Of a DNA stretch of 64,000 nucleotides, positions 58,620 to 64,000 are shown one piece after another (positions within the stretch are counted from its first letter, which is position 1; every line of letters starts with the position of its first letter). The translations under genes and the position numbers were made by a program. The DNA is from Siphonodentalium dalli (taxonomy: Eukaryota; Mollusca; Scaphopoda; Gadilida; Siphonodentaliidae), in assembly GCA_032622095.1 (NCBI GenBank), contig CP136067.1, positions 41,025,549 to 41,089,548 of the forward strand, given 5' to 3'. Under the pieces are notes generated by a model, which was not told where the DNA came from, did no database searches, and was given only the letters and a program-made list of their open reading frames with translations.

Positions 58620-58848
58620 CCCTGTGCCAATGCATTCTCTTATATATGCGAGTCGACCATAGGTCGCCTCGCATATATAAGAGAATGCATTGGCTTAACA
58701 CATTAAAAATTATAAAATTGTTAAAGAATGTAAGAAAAAATGGTAAAAAGTGTTAAAAACAGATTTTATTTAGGCCAATGCATTCTCTTATATATGCGAG
58801 GCGACCTATGGTCGACTCCCATATATAAGAGAATGCATTGGCACAGGG
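58620..58848. mobile_element. complete two-hairpin MITE (229 bp)
   Basis: CCCTGTG, hairpin (58627-58693), about 80 bp of AT-rich DNA with AATTGTTAAAGAATGTAAGA, inverted hairpin (58775-58841), CACAGGG. This is the most complete form of the 67-nt hairpin family in the window and shows that the hairpin is the terminal module of a small transposable element. Confidence 0.85.
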
Positions 58849-60111
58849 CATAACTGTAACTATCACAATGTGGTCAAGGAGCCGGTTCCAATGATATCCA
58901 TATTTGTATGGTTCTATTGAGACAGACCGAAGATATTTTAGGCTGTTGAAGCTTTATTTGGCCGGTTTTGGCCGGTTTGTTGGGTAAAGGGATAACGCAA
59001 ACACCAACATTCATTCATTTCTTATATGTATGTAGCTTTTTGATAATTTATTCCCATAAATTTTACAAGCACTTAGAAACGATAACGTGACAGATATAAA
59101 TAACTGGCTTCAGATGTAATTCGACTGAAATTTGAAAAGCACGCCCAATTATTCTGCTGACCACTTTTAGTGATTAGGCCAGATTATGTCAACAATTTGT
59201 GACGTCGTGTTCGTGTTACGGTCTGTGTTATTGGGGTATGAAACGGTGACCCAATTGGCAGTTGACCAATTAATCACCGAACATAATTTAGTGTAACACA
59301 GACGGGCTATGAATATATTATAGGATATAATGCTTATTAGTATTACTGTATCTTAGCATAATATCAATAGTAGCGGTAGCTGTATTGGAATCAACGAACA
59401 TTTTCTAACCGTTTCTAGTATGTCAGTATTTCAGATTTTAAGAAAATTCAGAAACTGTGATTTCTACTGAAAACAAAATAGTATGCAGTCTAATCACCAC
59501 AAAATTTCATCATTTATTCTGTTTCAAATAGTCATGAAACCACGAAAAAGTAATGGTGTCCTAAATAAAAACAAAATTACCCTACATAACGCAAACAATT
59601 CGAATGCGCATGGAAACCAAAAGAGTCAAAGTGAGACTTCCGGAAAAGTGTTCGTCGCTACTAACAACGCGAGTAGCCTACTAGCCTAGGTATATAAGCC
59701 ACTGACTTTCATGTTTATCGTCTTGTGATTTACACGCATAGAAGTTTTACAGTAAACTGACGTGGATTCGTATTTACCAACTGGGTTTCTAAACTGTCCA
59801 GGTAGTTTGTACCGGACGAGGCTCAACTCGAAGCTATCTGTGTTCATCGTGGATTGACATCGTGGCGGGATGGGATTATCCAATCACGGGAGTTGGACGG
59901 CTATCATGTTGATTGGCCACAATTGTTTTTTTTTTATTTAATAACTTTATTTATCACATAATTTGGCCATAAAAGCAGTTTCATAATTATCGGTAATAGA
60001 CACGTTTAATATCAGCGCGTGCGATGACGTCACGGCGTTCTTCAAATCACTTGCGATCGCTGTAGTTTATGATTGTTGTTTTCGATGAATATTTCGCGTT
60101 GCTTCGGGTTT
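58849..60111. other. intronic DNA of the FAD oxidase gene
   Basis: No gene. TGTTGGGTAAAGGG near 58979 is the complement of CCCTTTACCCAACA at 58600, so the two-hairpin MITE sits inside another inverted-repeat element of about 390 bp. Confidence 0.45.
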
Positions 60112-60298
60112 ATTTGATCATGTGATAAAAGGTATCTCACACTCGTCCTATTTTATACGTAATTTATCAACCTCGTCCTCTAAATTCTATTTGAGCCTCG
60201 GTAAACCTCGGCTCAAATCGAATTTAGTGAACTCGGTTGATATATTCCGTATAAAATAGAAACTCATGTGAGATCCTCTATTTACATATTATCTTGAA
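60112..60298. mobile_element. fold-back element with CTCG-rich centre, copy 1
   Basis: The arms run AAAAGGTATCTCACACTCG.. and back ..CATGTGAGATCCTCTATTT, with CTATTTTATACG paired with CGTATAAAATAG and a central CCTCGGTAAACCTCGG. The same layout is found at about 62890-63073 and 63275-63452. Confidence 0.65.
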
Positions 60299-60710
60299 GA
60301 TACAAAACATATAGTCATGCATTCATAGAGTATATAATGCCACACTATCCATATGTTAACATGATAATATCAATCAGAAATATCAATCAGAAATACAAAG
60401 AAGGGGTTGGGTGGGTGGTGGGGGTGCTCATTTGTTTTCCCGATAAATTCGCGTATGTGGTAAGCTCTTTTAACAGTTAACTTAACAGTGGACGATTCCC
60501 ATACGTTGCCTGTAAAGTATGAAGCATGAAGTAAATTAAATCAAGAAGTAAGTTAAAGTAAATAGTATTGTACGTTATCATGTTATTGTATGCAAAACAA
60601 AATCTAGCGAAGACATAGGCTCATTCGGCCACACTTGTTGATCGCATTCGCACGTTGCAGTTTTCATGCTTGGTTCATTTTAATTATGGGTAGCGTTTTG
60701 TGTGCATTAA

Positions 60711-61153
60711 AGGCCCACTTAATTTTCGAGTCGCCAATTATTTTTTTATAGTGAATTGATAAACGGTTTTAATAACAATCTATGCCATAAAATATGTAAT
60801 TCACTACTATTTGAAACATCTGTGCCTCAGAAGATGCCCACAAATAAATAAAAGACTCCCCCCCTCTGTCACCCAGAATGCAACAAAATTCAAACTTTTT
60901 CAATGGAAGGGGAAGAACTATATCTTTAATGTATAGAGTTATTCCCCTGCATTGAACATAATACTGATTTTTACTTCATTCTTGATAACAAAACGCGTTA
61001 GCAACTCAACAAAAACAACATGTCCACAGTTTATTACACTGGATAAGTTGATAATACAATGTTTTGGAGCTTCCTCTTTCAAATGGAATACCGGTATGAT
61101 ATGGCATGTATTTTATATAATGTAATCTGGGGGTTCGAAAATTAAGTGGGCCT
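60711..61153. mobile_element. TTAA-flanked MITE (443 bp)
   Basis: Ends AGGCCCACTTAATTTTCGAG and complement, flanked by TTAA at 60707-60710 and 61154-61157, so a piggyBac-type target. It shares the AGG start and length class with the 15825 element. Non-coding inside. Confidence 0.82.
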
Positions 61154-61477
61154 TTAACGTCCATATTTTGGACGTAAAGAGACGAGAAGTATGCACCAGC
61201 ACAATTATATCTCCAACACATGTGAGTGCATGTTTACGATTTAGTCGCGCAAGAGTAGGTGCCGATTGATAAATGACAGATGTGGTAGCTTGGGTCAATC
61301 ATATATCATCGCTCTATAGTGCGTGTGTCGTAAACGCTATGTATATATATATATATATCGAAGGTACCGGGTACGTTCAGCTGCTACCAAGTAAACTACC
61401 TGTTTTTTGTTTTAAATAAACCCAGCTGGTGAATACGAGCCCTGGCCCTCACCGAGCTATCAAATCGTATTACTCAC

Positions 61478-61804
61478 CCCCTATGTGAGTCATAGTGCAG
61501 CCGAAGTAAGACAACTTGTTCAACCCAGTCGGTTTATCCATGATCAGAGCCGCGAAATCGCCAGCCATCTCCATGGTTACCAATGAATTTGCCAAGATTA
61601 CTCTAGCCCCAGTGGAGTCATTGATATGTTTCTCGTAGTCCCAGAACGTGGTAAAGTTGTTGAAGGTCCCTGGCAGGGCGTATTCTGGCACTCGACCACC
61701 CTGCCCGTCCTTCCATGTAGCGAAACCGTTTAGGTAGCTGCTTGATGGTGTGGTGCCATCACCGAAATGAAGCATAGAAAATGTGAGGAATCCATAAATG
61801 GTTC
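61478..61804 (-). CDS. FAD-linked oxidase (berberine-bridge-like), penultimate exon
   Basis: 327 bases, 109 codons, open in one frame. Starts behind TTTCTATTTATACGCAG (acceptor) and ends at a GTGAGTAA donor. Both ends are phase 1, so it joins directly to the exon at 56285-55837 across a 5,192-bp intron. The protein (GFLTFSMLHFGDGTTPSSSY..., then ARVILANSLVTMEMAGDF) is the substrate-domain part expected just before the BBE region. The FAD-binding N-terminal exons with the flavin-attachment residues should lie to the right, beyond the window or in small exons I could not detect. Confidence 0.75.
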
Positions 61805-62889
61805 CTGCGTATAAATAGAAAAATAAAACACAATATGGTGTTAGTGGTGAAATAGTGAAGTTTCGTGTACGTTAAAATGTGTTGACAATAGGGACATTTC
61901 GCATTATGAACGACGACAAATAATTATTACGAATAGGGTACTACGTCAGTAAAAATTGTGTTCTTTATATTCGTTGTCGTTTTTCTTATTCGTTGTTACG
62001 ATTACGGGTTCGGATTTTCATCAAAACTCACAAATACGTGATGTAGTAATAAGTTCGCGATCGTTTCTCAGCTCCTCGATGTGGGAGATGATCCTGAGAT
62101 TATGTCTTTAAATGTTGATCGCCATGTGGCCATACCTTTTATCTATTAATATAGTGGTCATCAAATCATTCGTCTTCGTGAAACACGAGACGCTTGCGAA
62201 ACACAAAGTTATTACAACATAAACAAAGTACAAAATAATCACGACAGGCTGTCCCGTAATCCGCTTACTGTGAGCAGCAAGCACGATCGATTGTCTCACA
62301 AACGGACTTATTGTCGTCCATTCTGCGAAAAGGTTTTTGGACCTTCCGAAAAAAATAAGACAACAATAGTTATTCATAAATAATTATCTGTCGTCGTTCA
62401 AAATGCGAAAGGTGTCTAATATACATTTATCATATGACTCACGTCATTATTTACGTTCGGAACTATGTCATAAATCAATTTCATATCAATTACTAATTCC
62501 TAAAACCTTCCGATAATTTGATTGGTTTGTTGACAAACAGTGTGTTCTTATTAGCTGAATGGCAGCCGGGGGCCGAGCCGCATCTCTGACTAAATGCAGG
62601 TCAAATTCGTGCGCGTCAATCAACGCGATGCCGAAATTCTCGCAATTATAATCTTGGACATTGTTATACGATAAATAGAATATGTAATTAGTATTTATCT
62701 AATAAACATACGATATAATGTCACAAACTGAGAACAGAATAGCGCACTATATCTTCGCGTGCATATTATTTCTGCTAGTTCACCAGGTGTAATTGGACTT
62801 CCGGTGCAATGAAGTGACGTCACATTAACCATTTGCTGCCGATGTCATATAGCTATTTAGTGATTTGTGTGCGTTTTGGACATCATAAT
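61805..62889. other. intronic DNA
   Basis: Probably intron of the FAD oxidase gene. A diverged inverted pair (TTTCGCATTATGAACGACGA at 61897 and CGTCGTTCAAAATGCGAAAG at 62392) marks one more fold-back element of about 515 bp (61897-62411). Confidence 0.5.
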
Positions 62890-63073
62890 CAATTTATAGG
62901 TGTCATATGATAAATAGAATATGTAATTCGTGTTTCTCTCATATGATATTATGAAACTAGTCACGAATTTACAGTTTTCTCTCGCCGGAGGCTCGAGAAA
63001 ACTGAAAATACTTAGACTCGTTTCATAAATATCATATGAGAGAAACATTCATTTCATATCCTCTATTTATTAC
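62890..63073. mobile_element. fold-back element with CTCG-rich centre, copy 2
   Basis: Arms GATAAATAGAATATG.. / ..ATATCCTCTATTTAT and TTTCTCTCATATGATATT with its complement, centre CTCGCCGGAGGCTCGAG. Confidence 0.7.
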
Positions 63074-63274
63074 ATTCCTATGCGCGATTTCCATTGAAAA
63101 CGCCGTTAATTAAAAATGGTAATGTCACTAGTGAATTATGTCATTTCTCGTTACGTCATTGACGTTACGTCGCTTACTGATCTGGACTAAATTTTCTATG
63201 GTAATCTTTCTCCACATCGGGACTTTCATGCATTGTGTTTTAATTATATTTGGCAAACCAAATTGATGCAGAAG

Positions 63275-63452
63275 TGTAATAAATAGAGTAATCAATTAGT
63301 TCCGAGAATTACGTTCAATGATTCACTCGAGGAGAGAGACGTTTGGTTAAGAAACTCGTGCGCTGACGCACACTCGTTTCTTACCGACGTCTCTCGTGAA
63401 TAATTTAATGTAATTATCGGAACCAATTGATTACTCTCTATGTAATAGAAAG
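63275..63452. mobile_element. fold-back element with CTCG-rich centre, copy 3
   Basis: Arms AATAAATAGAGTAATCAATT and complement; centre AAACTCGTGCGCTGACGCAC, itself palindromic. Confidence 0.7.
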
Positions 63453-63474
63453 TAACAAGTCACACTTCCCCCGC

Positions 63475-63963
63475 AGATCATGCCCTGAATCTCTGCTCTG
63501 GCAAACGCCCGTAGAGATCATATTCCTCCATGGAACTTTTTGAAGTTGTGACAGGGAACCTTATGAAGTCGAAAAATAACGCGGGGAATATATTTCTTAG
63601 TTATTATCTGTTCCCGAATAATGTACTTCACTGTAGTGAGGTCCCAACTCGAAATTTCACGATTTAAGTGAATTTGTGAGCGATTTTGCGTTGAGTCGCT
63701 TACAATCATGGACATTATCCCGGGTAATTAATTCGATTTTTATGCCGATATCGGCTCACAAAAGTAAGAGAAAGGCATGAAATTTAGAGTTAGGACATTC
63801 ACCTATACAGTGAAGTACATTATTAAGGAACAATTATAAACCGTGTTATTATTTTGACTTTTTAAGGTTACCTGTCAAAACTTCAAAAAGTTCCAATGTT
63901 TTGCACTGGTGGAATATTATCTCTACGGGCGTTAGCCAGAGTAGAGATTCGTGGCATGATCTA
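63475..63963. mobile_element. 489-bp MITE with about 55-bp inverted ends
   Basis: AGATCATGCCCTGAATCTCT on the left; the complement of its diverged form (AGAGATTCGTGGCATGATCT) on the right. The arms also share AACGCCCGTAGAGAT. Confidence 0.75.
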
Positions 63964-64000
63964 ACATCCCCCGATGCTTTCGGTCGCCGCGGCCTTTGTC

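Overview
This is a window of animal nuclear DNA, AT-rich, gene-poor and full of mobile elements. The mix of Ty3/Gypsy, a tyrosine-recombinase retrotransposon of the DIRS/Ngaro type, a CR1/Jockey-like LINE with a 2A peptide, Helitrons and many fold-back MITEs, together with a TRPA1-like channel gene and an animal FAD oxidase of the berberine-bridge class, suggests a marine invertebrate, most likely a mollusc or another lophotrochozoan. The species cannot be fixed from the sequence.

Layout. 1-8.75 kb: non-coding DNA, a tandem array of 175-bp palindromes, a broken Gypsy integrase on the minus strand with a MITE inside it, and a mariner-type MITE. 8.76-12.84 kb: an almost intact LINE on the minus strand, with a 2A motif, endonuclease, reverse transcriptase and C-terminal zinc knuckle, broken by one frameshift in an A9 run. 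12.8-20.3 kb: no genes, one TTAA-flanked MITE and old repeats. 20.5-29.6 kb: a LINE endonuclease fragment joined to a 5'-truncated Ty3/Gypsy element. 29.67-33.42 kb: a broken, apparently intronless TRPA1-like gene on the minus strand with a piggyBac-type MITE in its coding sequence. 34.6-43.3 kb: a 950-bp palindrome, a 712-bp tandem duplication holding a precisely bounded 2,741-bp non-autonomous Helitron, and two GC-rich tandem arrays. 46.4-52.0 kb: a tyrosine-recombinase retrotransposon on the minus strand with split direct repeats. 55.8-61.8 kb: the last two exons of a FAD-linked oxidase gene on the minus strand, whose 5.2-kb intron is packed with MITEs. 62-64 kb: more fold-back elements.

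Main discovery. After gag, protease, reverse transcriptase, RNase H and integrase, the Ty3/Gypsy element carries a PHD finger at the integrase C-terminus and then a third, env-position reading frame directly behind a splice-acceptor-like sequence. That frame combines an RNA 2'-phosphotransferase (Tpt1/KptA) domain with its catalytic residues, a C2H2 zinc finger, an array of RPLTG-like motifs and a TatD-type metal-dependent nuclease with its metal ligands. Both extra enzymes act on nucleic-acid ends.

The 3' LTR of the same element is followed not by ordinary flank but by 53 bases complementary to the 3' half of tRNA-Ser(GCU), including the CCA end. The only mismatch lies opposite position 58 (the usual m1A58), just after an 18-nt primer-binding-site-length match, and the match ends just before position 32 (m3C32 in tRNA-Ser). 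This looks like a fossil of the primer tRNA copied by reverse transcriptase. It would make the copy an integrated reverse-transcription intermediate, which would also explain the missing 5' LTR. The link between an RNA-end-repair ORF and tRNA priming is an inference.
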